A DNA stretch of 64,000 nucleotides from assembly GCA_002943765.1 (NCBI GenBank), contig PQWQ01000016.1, positions 868,001 through 932,000 of the forward strand. Reading direction: 5' to 3'. The first letter of the stretch is position 1. Each line of letters begins with the position of its first letter. Positions 39,865 through 52,149 of the stretch are shown here, one piece after another. The translations under genes and the position numbers were made by a program. The notes under the pieces were generated by a model. That model searched no databases and was not told the DNA's origin. It saw nothing but the letters and a program-made list of their open reading frames with translations. The DNA is from Psoroptes ovis (taxonomy: Eukaryota; Arthropoda; Arachnida; Sarcoptiformes; Psoroptidae).

Positions 39865-41420
39865 ATGAGACATCTAAGACCAACCTTTAAACATTGTCAT
39901 CATCCTTATATAAGAACGACAACGACAAATACAGCGACATCGACAACAACAACAACAACAACAGCCAAAATGATGACCAGACGAGCTAAAGCGATGATGA
40001 ATTCATCGAATCGACAACAACAACAACAACAATCATTGGATACAAATTTATCGCAATCTTCGATGAATTCATCGATGTCATCATTATCATCAAATTCGTT
40101 ATCGACATCGGTGATAGGATCACCACCGAAAATTTCATCGGATGAAACAACAATGGCCAACACATCATCATTGTCGTCAACATCATCATCAAGATTATTG
40201 CGAATGAATGATAAAATAAACCGAGATAAAGCTGAGCTGAATAAGATATTGAAGGAAATCGATGAATTGGTTGCTAGTTATCCGCTTGATCCACAATTAG
40301 TTAAAACAGTGAATAAAGCATTGAAATTTTCTAAAGATAAATTTGAAAGTGCTATGAAACGAATACGTAGCGATAAATATGAATATAAACCTGAACAACA
40401 AGAACAACAGCAACAACAACAACAGCAACAACACCCAGCAACCATTGTTGATCAATCATTGAACAAATCAAAGGTTAGTATAGATGATTAATTCATAGAC
40501 ATGTTCGAATTTCAATAATTCAAATTTAAATTCAAATCTAAATTTAAATTTATTTTATTTTTTATTTTTTTTTGTTTCACCAGGAAACGAATGCAAATGC
40601 TAATCGTATTGTTGCTATTAAACCATATTCTGGACATGGTACTATTACCATTAAACCTAATGAAGTTAAAATAACATCAGTTATTGATGAGTGTAGAAAA
40701 ATCATAACAAATATTACGCCTAATGATGATGAAGAAACTGATAGTGATTCATGTATTTTAATTTCGGATGATGATTCAAATGATTCGCCAGCAAATAATC
40801 GTAAACCAATCGTTGAAAATAAGAATAATGAAAAAATTGAATCAAAAAATGACGATAAGATGGATATTGATCAAAAAATCAATGAATCAATCAATTTTTC
40901 ATTAAATACGATTGTTTCAGATAAGAAAGATTCAATTGATAATGTAGAAGAATGTCAATCTATTAAGCCCGAAATTGATTCCAATGAAAAACTGGATAAA
41001 GCGAACAATGTTGATACAAATGATAGTTCAAATGAATCATGGAGTATAAACCTTGATGAATTATCAAACGATTCGATAAAATCTTATCAATTAGATGTAT
41101 CAATAATCGATGCATTATTGTCAAATGATTGGCCAATAGATTTTGAAGATTTTGATGCACAAACATTGGAATCAATACTTAACGATAATAATGTTCCAAT
41201 ACAAAATAAATCAGATCAACAAACATCTGAAATTAAAATGGAAAATCATGATGATAATGTATTCACTAATGTTTTCGAAGCAAATCAATCAATTAAAAGC
41301 GAAATAAACAATAATAATGATGATGATGGTGGCCAAGAACAATTGAAAAATTCTGCACCAGAAACTGTTAAAAGTGAAGTCGATTTTGATCTCGGTGATT
41401 ATGTATATTTATTTGGTTAA
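39865..41420 (+). CDS. Acidic, low-complexity protein with SUMO-type motifs
   Basis: Two exons, 39865-40473 and 40584-41420 (phase 0 junction; GTTAGT donor, TTTCACCAG acceptor), give 481 aa. The N-terminal part is basic and Thr/Ser/Gln-rich. Residues about 114-172 form a charged, probably helical segment (DKAELNKILKEIDELVASYP). The second exon is strongly acidic. It carries CILISDDDS (about 259-267), which fits a SUMO-interaction motif, and four matches to the SUMO-acceptor consensus psi-K-x-E: IKPE (about 328), IKME (about 420), IKSE (about 439) and VKSE (about 465). The end, DYVYLFG, is hydrophobic. I do not recognise the family; composition suggests a nuclear or chromatin-linked protein, which is inference. 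An ATG further in, at 39970, is an alternative start. Confidence 0.75.
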
Positions 41421-41534
41421 TATATTGAAAATATATATATATTTTTTCGGGTTTAATCTCTTGAAAATTTTGTTAATCTTTTTCTATTTAATTTATATTA
41501 TTTATTTTGTTTCATTTTTTTTTTTTTTTTTGAA

Positions 41535-41540
41535 AATAAA
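41535..41540 (+). terminator. Poly(A) signal of the acidic protein gene
   Basis: AATAAA lies 114 nt after the stop codon, just after a long T run. The next same-strand gene starts at 41737. The rest of the 316-bp gap is T-rich with no other signal I can see. Confidence 0.4.
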
Positions 41541-41736
41541 AAATCATTCAAAAAAACACTATTTCGACCTTTCTTTTTTTTTTTTTTTAAATGCCAATGT
41601 ATAAGCCTTGTTGGCTTCGGGTTAAAATAGCTTCGTTCAATCATTTTATTTTTGCTCAATATTGTTTTTTTTTTTTGGAAAATTAATGTTTGAAAGGTAG
41701 TTTTTGATTGTTCATCAAGAATCAATAATTCAAGAT

Positions 41737-42378
41737 ATGGCATTATCTGCAATACGACGTTTGATGACCGAATACAAACAATTAACATTGAATCCACCTG
41801 AAGGTATACTTGCTGGTCCGGTTAATGAGGAAAATTTTTTCGAATGGGAAGCATATATTGTTGGTAATTTGATTGTTGAAAATTTTTTTTTCAATTATCT
41901 TATTTTAATGAATACATCAATTTAAGGTCCAGAATCAACATATTATGAAGATGGTGTATTCTCTGCCCGAATAACATTTCCAACTGATTATCCATTATCA
42001 CCGCCTAAAATGCAATTCACATGTGAAATGTTTCATCCAAATGTTTATGTTGATGGACGTGTTTGTATATCGATATTACATGCACCAGGTGAAGATCCAC
42101 TTGGTTATGAATCGATATCGGAACGTTGGTCACCAGTACAATCAGTTGAAAAAGTATTATTATCAGTTGTATCGATGTTAGCCGAACCGAATGATGAATC
42201 AGGTGCAAATGTTGATGCAGCCAAAATGTATCGTGAAGATCGTGAATTATTTAAGCTAAAAGCACAAGAAATTGTTAGAAAATCATTGGGTTTTAATGAT
42301 GATAATAATTTGGTCAATAAAAACATTAACAAAGTGAATAACGTTATAACTGAGAAAAAAAATAAAAAGATGTTATAA
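41737..42378 (+). CDS. Ube2g2: Ubiquitin-conjugating enzyme E2 G2
   Basis: E2 enzyme (yeast Ubc7 orthologue) that works with ER membrane ligases to build Lys48 chains in ER-associated degradation. Exons 41737-41863 and 41927-42378 join to 579 nt or 192 aa. The start MALSAIRRLMTEYKQL aligns with the usual family start; earlier in-frame codons are not ATG. The UBC fold is nearly intact: NPPEGI, WEAYIVGPE across the splice, YPLSPPKM, HPNVYVDGRVCISILHAPG with the catalytic Cys, the acidic loop GEDPLGYES typical of the G2/Ubc7 group, and PNDESGANVDAAKM. The body ends at KSLGF, matching human KSLGL, but about 27 Asn/Lys-rich residues (IEKK-like, ending NKKML) follow that the vertebrate protein lacks. 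Confidence 0.96.
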
Positions 42379-42396
42379 TTATCGATGGAATCTAAT

Positions 42397-42402
42397 TTTA
42401 TT
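42397..42402 (-). terminator. Receptor guanylate cyclase poly(A) signal
   Basis: TTTATT on the plus strand reads AATAAA on the minus strand, 133 nt beyond the cyclase stop codon and only 19 nt after the Ube2g2 stop. The two convergent 3' UTRs are thus predicted to overlap almost entirely. Confidence 0.45.
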
Positions 42403-42515
42403 ATGAATTATTATTATTATTATTGATATCGATATTTGTATTGAGATTAATTAATTAATTGATTTATATTTTTGTGTGTTCATTTGAATTGAATCAATTT
42501 GAATGAATTCAAAAA

Positions 42516-42521
42516 AATAAA
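42516..42521 (+). terminator. Ube2g2 poly(A) signal
   Basis: AATAAA lies 138 nt after the Ube2g2 stop and 14 nt before the stop codon of the convergent guanylate cyclase gene. The Ube2g2 3' UTR therefore probably runs into the neighbour's last exon on the opposite strand. Confidence 0.5.
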
Positions 42522-42534
42522 AATGAAAAATCAA

Positions 42535-45500
42535 TCAATCAATTTTAGCATTCAATGTTTGAATATAATCAATATTTCTTTGACCAATTTGTACGCTATT
42601 CAATGATGATGATTTTAATTGTTCTTGTGGCTGCTGATGTTGTTGTTGTTGATAATATATTGATTGATTATTATTATTATTATGATGATGATAATCCAAA
42701 ATTTCACCACCACCACCACCACTGATAACATTATTACTACCAGAAATAATTTTTGCAGCAGAAAATTCTTGTTTATCAATAAAATCTAATGATTCACATT
42801 TTCTTTGTTTTATCAATGATTTTGCTTGATTCATCGATTGTCCAGCAGTCATTGATGATTGCAGTGATTGTTGTTGTTGTAATTCAGGATTTGTTATTAT
42901 ATTTGATGATGTTTCAATACGATTTAAAAATTTAAAACGATCAACAATCAAACGATTATGTTCATTTTCTAGCCAATATGTTCGAACAACTCCTTTGCCT
43001 TTTAAATAAATATCTCCACGCAATGTCAAATTGAATGAACCGAAACGATCCAATATTGTTTTACTACATTCGCTTGTATGTATTTTATTTGCTAAATTAT
43101 TGAATAATAATTATTTATGAATTTGATTCAAGAACCAAAAATAAAACAACTTACGTTCTCCATGTGATTCCATACGTGATGCTGTATTGACAGTATCACC
43201 AAACAAACAATAACGTGGCATTTTCAAACCAATAACACCTGCAGCACATGGACCTGAATGTATACCGATACGTAATCGAACATCTTGATCCGGTAAATGT
43301 TTGATACGAAATTTTTTTATTTGATCCAATAATTCTAGCGACATTCGAGCTATTTGTCTTGCATGTTCATTACCATTACGTATCGGTAAACCACTGACAA
43401 CCATATAAGCATCGCCAACCGTTTCAACTTTATAAACATCATAACTAGCAATTATTGAATCGAATAGGGTGTAAAGATCGTTGAGAAAATCAACAATTTC
43501 CATTGGGGTACTTGCTGCAGCTATTTGTGTAAATTGAACAATATCCGAAAAAAATATTGTTACACATTGAAATGATTCTGGTTTCACTTGATTTCCTCGT
43601 TTCAATTGATCGGCAACTGTTTTCGGCAGCAATTCATACAGCAATTCTTCACATTTACGTTTTTCTTCAAAAAATGCCGATGTTTTTTGTTCGACCAATA
43701 TTTCTAAATCATTTGCATATTGTTCTAATCGTAACAATAAATTTTCCAAAAAACTATTTCCACTACCACCAATATAATCTCTGTTCAAATTGAAAAAGAA
43801 AAATAGAAAATTAATTAATTGAATCATTTGAAAATGAAAATGAAAGAAAATACTTGGACAATTTTCGTATCTGTGCACGAATCACTGAAATTGTTGGACG
43901 ATTTTGTGGATTTTCATCCCAACATTGTTGCAATAATTCAATCAATTCTGGACAACATTCACGTTGATCAACATTTGGCCGGTATGGTGTTGTACCGCCT
44001 AATTTCAGTTGTTGAATTATAAATTGTGGATCCAATGATACGACCGAATATTTTCCATCACCACCAACAACTTTAACGGTTTCAAATGGACCACTACGTG
44101 TAATAATTTCTTGTAGCACAATGCTAAAACTGTAAACATCACCTTTGGCTGAACCATGTAAATCAGGACGACGTTGTCTTAGATGTTCTGGTGCAGTCCA
44201 TAGCAATGATTCTAAAGGATTTATTTGCGAAATTATTAATCAGCGCTTGTCATTATCAATATTAATTACTTACTGTAATTTGATATCGTTGAATTTTGTT
44301 TTGATAAATTACGCAACGTACGCAAACCAATATCGGTCAATTTAACAACTAAACGTGAATCAATCACACAATTCGGTGATTTCAATGAACCATGATAACC
44401 TAATGATGATTCGTGTATGAATGATAGTCCTTCAATTATATCATTGATCAGTGAATAACGAAATGGCCAATCAATTCTAATCGCTTCGTTATCCAATAAA
44501 TCCTAAAAATCAAATAATTTATTTAATTAAATTGTAGACATCGAAATCAATCATCGAAAAAAAAATTACCCTTAAATTTCCTTTTTCACAATATTCAGTC
44601 AATATTGAAATATGTTGATCTTCAGCACAAATACCAACGAAACGTATCAAATTTTCATGTGCTAAATCTTTTAATTGTTTCAATTCAATCAATATTTCAC
44701 GATTAATTGATAAATGTTTAATATTTAAATGTTTTATGAATAGTTTTGATCCTTTATAAATTCCTTTATTAGGTAATGGCTGATTTAATGTTAATTGTTG
44801 ATGTTTATTACTATTATTACTATTACCAGCGCTATTTGAATTTGAATTCAATGAAAATGGTCGATTATTATTATTATTATTATTATTCAAATTGCTTAAA
44901 GCATTATTCACTGTCAATGTTGATGGTGTTGTTTTACGATTTACATTATTATTATTACTTTTAGCAGCAGCAGAAGCAGTAGTAGTGGTGGTGGATGATG
45001 ATATTGCACGTTGACGATTTGATGAACCTAATTGATGAAAATAATTAGACAATGAAAAATAATCATTGATACGTATATGAGGTTTTGTGGTTGTTGTTGT
45101 TGTTGTTGTTGTTGCTGCTGCTGTTGTTGTTGTTGTTGTCGTTGTCGTCGTTGTTTTTGATGTTTCATCAATTTTCGTTGATAAACATTGTTCCAATTGT
45201 TGTGAATCACCAATATTCGAAACAAATGATTGAAACATTTGTTTCGATGTATCTATTGAACGATCACTTTGATTATGTATGAATATGATCTCATTCCAAC
45301 GTATTTTCCACCATAAACTTGTCAATTCTGATTCTAGACGCATTTTTCTATGGTAAATTTTGAATGATATTTGTATTTAAATTCAATTGTAAATAATAAT
45401 CTTGATTTACAAACCTGTAAATAAAAAATATGGCCATCAAAATAAATATGATAACGATAACGATTCCAGCCAATATATCGAGCATTGACCATGCTTTGCC

Positions 45501-47373
45501 AAAGAAATTTGAACCTTTGGAAAATTTTGAAAAATTTGAATTTGTAAGTAAATGGGAAAAAATAATATTTGAATTGTGATTGACATACTATTTTTTTGAT
45601 TACATATCAAATCAATAATATTTTCATAACAAATATTTGGATCCGAAAATTGTTGCATTTTATTTGGCCAATGAATTGCCGATAAATTTGACCATACAAT
45701 TTGATCATCTTTACCTGAATAAATAATCACCGATTTCATTTGTAATGTATATGGATCAAAATCTTCCAATGTATAATCAGTTTCTTTATCACCATTAGCA
45801 TTGATATAAATATCACCACTTAAATAATTACTAAATGTACGATTCCAAAGACGTTTAGTTACTTCATGTCCATCCATTGGATCGAAACCGGCTGCAATAG
45901 TTTCAGTGACGGCAACACCATACATAATGACTGAATCATGAAAACCGGCCAATATAACATTAACATCTTTCATTGAAAATGAAGTATTGAATTCATTTCG
46001 TGATTTTTCAATAACATCATTGGCAAATTTTTCATATATAGCCGTCATTGGTACATTTACTGTTAAAATAAACAGTGATTTATACATGTGTTTTACATCC
46101 TATCATTCATGGATGAATAATTAAAGGAAAATTAGAATCTTTGTCATCAAAAAACAAAAACAAAAAAAAAATGCAAAATCGAATCAATTACATCGTTTCG
46201 TAAATCACCGCTGACAAACCATTCAAAATTACCGAATGAATTTGCATGTTTGAATAGTTCAACAGTTAAAAATACATAACCACCGTCGCCCATTCCCAGA
46301 TCATATGCAGCCAACAAAATTTGTCGTAATGTTTCACCAGTTGTCAAAATTAGAATTACTTTGAAAATGAATGAATAAAAGTTATTAACGATATATCATT
46401 GAAATTCAAAACATACCTCTTGATTCTTTGGCACATTCAATTAATAAATTTTTAAGATTAGTTTTAGCCAATGATCTACTGATTTCATGTGATTCAATAT
46501 CGATATCAGTTGTCATATCAAACATATCGATAATTGCTTCTTTAATCAATGGTATTAATGATGATGATGTTTTATCTTGTACAATAATGGCCATATGTTT
46601 CCATTGAAATTGTTTAAATATTTGTGTAACAAATGAACCAAGATTTGTCAATGAAAATGATAATCGTGTCAAAGTGCTGAATATGTGTTTATTTGAAAAT
46701 TGTACATGAGGACCACCAGAACTAATCACTGGAATACGCCAATGAGATGCCATACGTGCAACAGGATCCAATGCTAGACCACTGAAATTATTAAATAATA
46801 AGAAAAAAAATTATTCAAATTAATTGAACAAATCACCACACACCAAGATGGACCAATAAAAACTGTAACACGACGAATATAAAATTCTTCGGCTGCAAAT
46901 ACACCGGCAAAATTCGATGTACAACGATTCGAACCATTACGGAATACAGCATTTTCCCAATGAATAATTGGAAATAAACGTTTAGCTTTCTCGATTGCAA
47001 TATTAATCGATGGTTTAGCCAATTCCAGTGTGTATGGTAATTCAGAATCAGCCACAAAAATGCCAACAATACGTGCTGGAAATGGATTTGTTTCATTATA
47101 AAAATGATTATCATTATTAAACAAACCAATCGTAGTATCACCATAATGGCTATGAATCCATTCACGTGATGATGATTGATTTGAACAATTGTTATAATTC
47201 AAATTATGATGATAATTAGACTTTTCAGAATTTTCAATCAAAGTTTTATTATTACTGTGATTGAAATCAAAATGTTTGACGTCCATATCATCACTATGGA
47301 CATTCAAATTTTCATTGTAAGTAAATTTAGAATTTTTTAAAATCAAAAAAATTATTAAAATTATTAATTTCAT
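42535..47373 (-). CDS. Receptor-type (membrane) guanylate cyclase, ten exons
   Basis: Single-pass receptor making cGMP from GTP, natriuretic-peptide-receptor type. Exons: 46844-47373, 46417-46781, 46192-46358, 45589-46099, 45415-45514, 44570-45347, 44274-44502, 43854-44211, 43155-43780, 42535-43091; 4221 nt, 1406 aa, all phases consistent. Order: signal peptide (MKLIILIIFLIL); ANF-receptor ligand-binding region (GPSC/GLALDPVARMASHW across exon 1/2); transmembrane helix about 538-557; juxtamembrane RKMRLESELTS; kinase-homology domain with HGSLKSPNC and TDIG instead of HRD and DFG, so catalytically dead; a dimerisation helix (LLLRLEQYANDLE); and a cyclase domain with FSDIVQF, KVETVGDAYMV and MPRYCLFGDTVNTASRM. 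The metal-binding Asp and guanine-specifying Glu/Cys are present. The kinase-homology N-lobe carries a large Thr/Ala/Asn-rich insert (about 600-740). The ligand is unknown. Confidence 0.93.
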
Positions 47374-49243
47374 TTTCTTTTTTTTTCAATTTAATTATCT
47401 ATCCTTTACAATCATAGATCAATCAATCAATGATGAATCGAAAGATTATCGATTCTTGAACGAGAACCGAATTCAAAATGATTCCTTTTTGAAATAATAA
47501 AAATTTGAATTTAATTCCGTTTCTTCACCGTCATCTTTGAAGCTATAACCATCAGAGAAAAACAAAATGGTCAACGAATTTGTGTAAATAAAACTCGGCC
47601 CAAATTGATTTTTTGGAATTAAAATCAATCGTTGAACAATCAAATTTTCCAAAATTTCAATTCAATTCAATTCAATCAATTGTTTTTGTTCAGAAATTCT
47701 GAAACAAACAAGAAAAATATACATTGTTGTCCACCCTTTTGGTTCATTGATCATAAATGATCAATGATTGATTGATTGATTCATTCATTCACAGGGCCTT
47801 AAAGAAAAAATATTTACATTATGGGAGTTTTTTTTGTGATAATCAACATTTAAAATAATCAATTTGATTGGCTTTTGGATATCGATTAATTAATTAATTA
47901 ATTTATTTATTTATCCATTCATTTGAAAACATTGTCCTGTTCATCATCATCGATTATTAGCCAATTTTCAAAATTTTGAAAATATATTATACACCGATCA
48001 ACAATAATGACAATTATCAAATGTATATCTAAGGCCTGTTGGTGTGTGTTGGATGGGTACAAAATACAAAATACAAATACAACAACAAATGCATGGTGGC
48101 GGTGTTGTTGTTGACAACCTGGCGTTTTTTACTTTGGCCATTTTTCTCCTTCAAAAAATACCCCACATATATCATTGACGGGTTGTTACCTAGGCGATTT
48201 TTTATTTTTTGAATATTCAATGGATCCCATTCTATTCTATGGATTTTTTTTATTAGGCTGTCCGCAAAGTTTTTGCCGGTTATATCATTGAAAATCATCA
48301 GAAAAGTGGCAAGAACTTATCGGACAACCTAATATATGGTAAATGGATGAATAAATAAATAAATAAATGTAAATATAAATGTGTATATGACAATATGATA
48401 TAATGATATTGTGTGATATATTAGACAATATATATTATGATTTAAATGAATGTATGAATGAACGAATGAATGGATTAAAATTTTCTCCGATTTAAGACTT
48501 GAAAACAATTAAAAAATTTCTGTAAAAAGAGATTAATCATATGTCGATTGAATGAATTAATTAATAAATTATTTAAATGATAATTTAAATATTAAAACAT
48601 TAATATTTTAAATGTGTCTGTGTATGTGTATTTTCAGATACAGAGACTTGTAATGTAGACATGTAAACCTTAAAGATATAAACCTTTTTTTAGTAGAAAA
48701 AACAAACAAATGACATGTGTATAATTTCAATCAAATTCAAAAATTTCAAATTTAAATTTTTTTTTCAATTTTCTTAATTGATTTGTTTGTTTATTCACAA
48801 ATATATTTATTATGATTATTATGATTGCTATACGTGATATTATTATTTACGGGTAAAAAACAGACAAACAAATAAACAAACAAACAAACAATGATAATAA
48901 TTATTTTCCGATAAATTATCATATGAATCTACTATTTGTACACTGTACATATATAGAATTTCGATTTATCCATTAGTCCATATATTCTGTTTCTGGTTCT
49001 GGTTTGTTGTTGTTTTATGCTGAATTTGTGGCCAAATTGCTTGTCTATTTAGCCATCTGTCATCATTATCATGTCTGATGTTCATTTTCTCTTGTTTTTC
49101 TCAGTGAAAATTTCCATATAATTATTATTATTATTGTCGTTTTTTGATTGATTAATCATAATAATTCATTTGGCTAAAAATTTCATGTACACATTTCATG
49201 TACATTATTCATCATTGAAAATGAATTGAAAAAATAAAAAAAT
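47374..49243. other. Divergent intergenic region, cyclase to INPP5E
   Basis: About 1.9 kb lies between the two start codons and should contain both promoters. It holds one miniature element (48253-48332), runs of ATTA, GATT and AAAC tetranucleotides, and no convincing reading frame. An 89-codon minus-strand frame at 48029-48298 overlaps the element and looks fortuitous. Confidence 0.5.
48253..48332. mobile_element. Mariner-like MITE, subfamily A, copy 12
   Basis: It begins TTAGGCTGTCCGCAAAGTTT and ends CTTATCGGACAACCTAA, so the termini are inverted repeats of about 25 bp. TA flanks each side. The core (GGTTATATC.TTGAAAATCAT) matches subfamily A. It is the only copy outside the gene-poor block and sits midway between the cyclase and INPP5E starts. 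Confidence 0.85.
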
Positions 49244-50365
49244 ATGAACAATAATATTAGACATTTATCATCATCATCATCAACATCAACATCAACATCA
49301 ACATCAACATCATTGTCATCATCGACAATAGCGACAGCCATAACAATATCATTGACATCAATTTCTGCATCATCTTCATCATCTGAATCATTATCGAATG
49401 ATTCAATTTTTAAAAGTGATAAAAATGTGACGATCGATTGTTCAAATAATAATGATTCAGATTCAGGTGTAATATCGAAAATATCTTTGAATAATTGTAT
49501 TTTAAATAATGAATTAGCCAATAATAATGTTAATGATAATGATAATAATGATGATGATAATGAAAAACAATTGACAAATATGTCATTATCAATGAATAAA
49601 GTTCAATCACAATTACAACACAAGCAACAGCAGCAACAACAACAACAACCTCAACAAGTTTTACCGCCAATTACATATGATGAAATTGATCGAAATCGTT
49701 TTATTCATGGTTCAAATATATTTTATGTAAGTTTTTTGATCGAATTTTTTTTTTTTTTTTTGATTGATTAAATAAACTTCGATTATTCAATAATTAGGAA
49801 TCATTTTTTAGCCAAAATGAATTGGAACGATTTTTTCCTGATCATAAAATACATTTATCAATTATCACTTGGAATATGGGATCAAAACCACCGAATGATT
49901 ATAATGAATCATTGAAAGAATTGTTACAATTAAAACAACAACAAACTTCCAATAAATGTTTGCCTGAAATATTTGTGATAGGATTACAAGAAACACCGAA
50001 TTCTGAAATAATTGTAAATAATTTAAAAGTAGGCATACAAGCAGTATTAGGACCTAATCATTGCCTATTACGTTGGTCATCGGTTGGTGTGTTACATTGT
50101 TCCATATGGTTACGTCGGGAATTATTATGGTCATGTACAACTGTTGATATGGTACCTATTCATATGCGACCAGTGGCTGCAAATCGTATACGTACAAAAG
50201 GAGCAATTACATTATCATTTTCATTGTTTGGTACATCATTCATATTTATCAATACACATTTAACGGCGCATGAAATTAATTTACGTTCTCGAATGAATCA
50301 ATTGGATAAGGTGCAACAAATTTTAAATCTAAAATATCCATCCAAATCTGATTCGAATTCATCAA

Positions 50366-50398
<33 letters not shown>

Positions 50399-52149
50399 GT
50401 AATAATAATAGCCCTACATCAACATCGAACAATATACGTGATCATAATTCTGAATATATATTTTGGTTTGGTGATTTGAATTTTCGCCTAGAATTACCAA
50501 TCGATATTGTATTGGATGCAATACGTCGAATAACGAATACAAAAAATTTAGGTAAATATTAGAACAAAATTGCTAATTTTATTTTAAATTAATTTTAATT
50601 TAATTGATTACAAATTTAATCATATTCAGAAACAAAAGATACATATTTACGTAAAATGTTACGTTCAGATCAGCTTAGTAACCTTATGCATAGAGGTATA
50701 ATATTTAATGGTTTTGAAGAATCTAAATGGCCACCACCATTTTTACCAACATATAAATGTAAAATTAATTATAAAATTGAATTCGGAAATAATAATAATT
50801 ATCGAGATCATAATGATCTAATCATTCAATCACCATCGATAGCATCATCATCATCATTTTCTACATCAACATCATCAGCATCATCATCATCACAAGCTTC
50901 ATATACGAATAAATCAAATAATAACAGTAATCTTAATAATAATATTTTCAACAATAAATTATCGCCAGCATCATCATCATCATCTTCATCATCTTCCAAA
51001 GCTCCAATGAACAATACAACAAAATCCAAACAAATCAATAATGATTATATTGTAAATTGTTATAATTATGAATCAGGTCGTGTACCATCATATACTGATC
51101 GTATACTATATCAAACAAAACAACAATCTGATTTATATTTTTTTAATGATATGAATAGAAATCAATCGACGAATAGCACTAAAAGTAAATGTAAATGTAT
51201 TAAATATAATTCCATAATGAATATAAACAGTTCTGATCATAAACCAGTTTATGCATTGTTTGAATTGGATTTAGATTCTGAAGATAATAATAATTTCATT
51301 AATAATTATAATTATAAAATGAAACGTCTCAGTCAATTGGTTGATGAAATGTATGTGAAACAAATTGCTGAGAAATTGAATAATGATGAACAACATAATA
51401 ATGTTGATGACAATAATAATAACAATAATAATAATTTGAATTCAAATTCAAATTCAAATGATAATGAACAACAGCAACAACAACAGCAACAGCAGTCAAA
51501 GGTCACAGCAGATAGCAATGATATTCTTGCACAATCATCATCAACGACAACGACAGTGACATCAATGAATAACAAACCATCATTTCGTCGTCTTGTTGAT
51601 CGTCATTTATTTAATCGAAAATTAAAAATAAAAATTAATGGTAGTGAATTGAATAATGAATTAATGAATGATATTAATAATTTAGATAATAATAATATCA
51701 TATTGAAAAGTATTACAGTGACCGATACTAATGATCAATCATTATCATCATCATCACCAACAACAATGGTTTCAAATCCAAAACAATGGTCTGATCGTAT
51801 TGGACAATTGAATGCCGGTGCATATGATCGAAAAATCTATATGGAAGGTATGCGTTTACGTAATAATCAATTACATGGTAGCATATCGCAAACATTTACG
51901 ATGATTAATCAACAAAATCAATTGCCAAATGAAAAATTAAAGAATTCGTCAAATAATATGAAAAAACCAGATGTAAAACAATTATTCAAATCACATTCAT
52001 TCGAATCAAGCTCATTGGTGAATGATGAAAAAATCGTTACAATAAACGATGAACAAGTCGATAGAAATGGTGATCAATCAATGATGACATCAAGTCTTAA
52101 TGAACCGAATACGAATCGAAATAATAGTCGAATATGTGCAATTATTTAA
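49244..52149 (+). CDS. Inpp5e: Inositol polyphosphate 5-phosphatase, INPP5E type, CaaX-ended
   Basis: Removes the 5-phosphate from PI(4,5)P2 and PI(3,4,5)P3; in vertebrates it acts at primary cilia and the Golgi. Exons 49244-49726, 49798-50551 and 50630-52149 give 2757 nt or 918 aa. After a Ser/Asn/Gln-rich leader (about 1-150) the phosphatase core shows IITWNMGSKPP, IFVIGLQET (metal-binding Glu), FINTHLTAHEINLRSRM, YIFWFGDLNFRLELP, RVPSYTDRILY and SSDHKPVYALFEL. Two low-complexity insertions interrupt it: poly-Asn before the GDLNFR motif and about 110 Ser/Asn-rich residues before PSYTDR. The C-terminal part has AGAYDRKIYMEGMRLR, which matches the INPP5E tail, and ends CAII, a prenylation CaaX box, as human INPP5E does. 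That combination points to INPP5E rather than OCRL or synaptojanin. Confidence 0.9.

Noticed and set aside
41704..41736. Longer N-terminus for Ube2g2
   Set aside because: The upstream in-frame codon is TTG, and the ATG at 41737 gives the standard family start.
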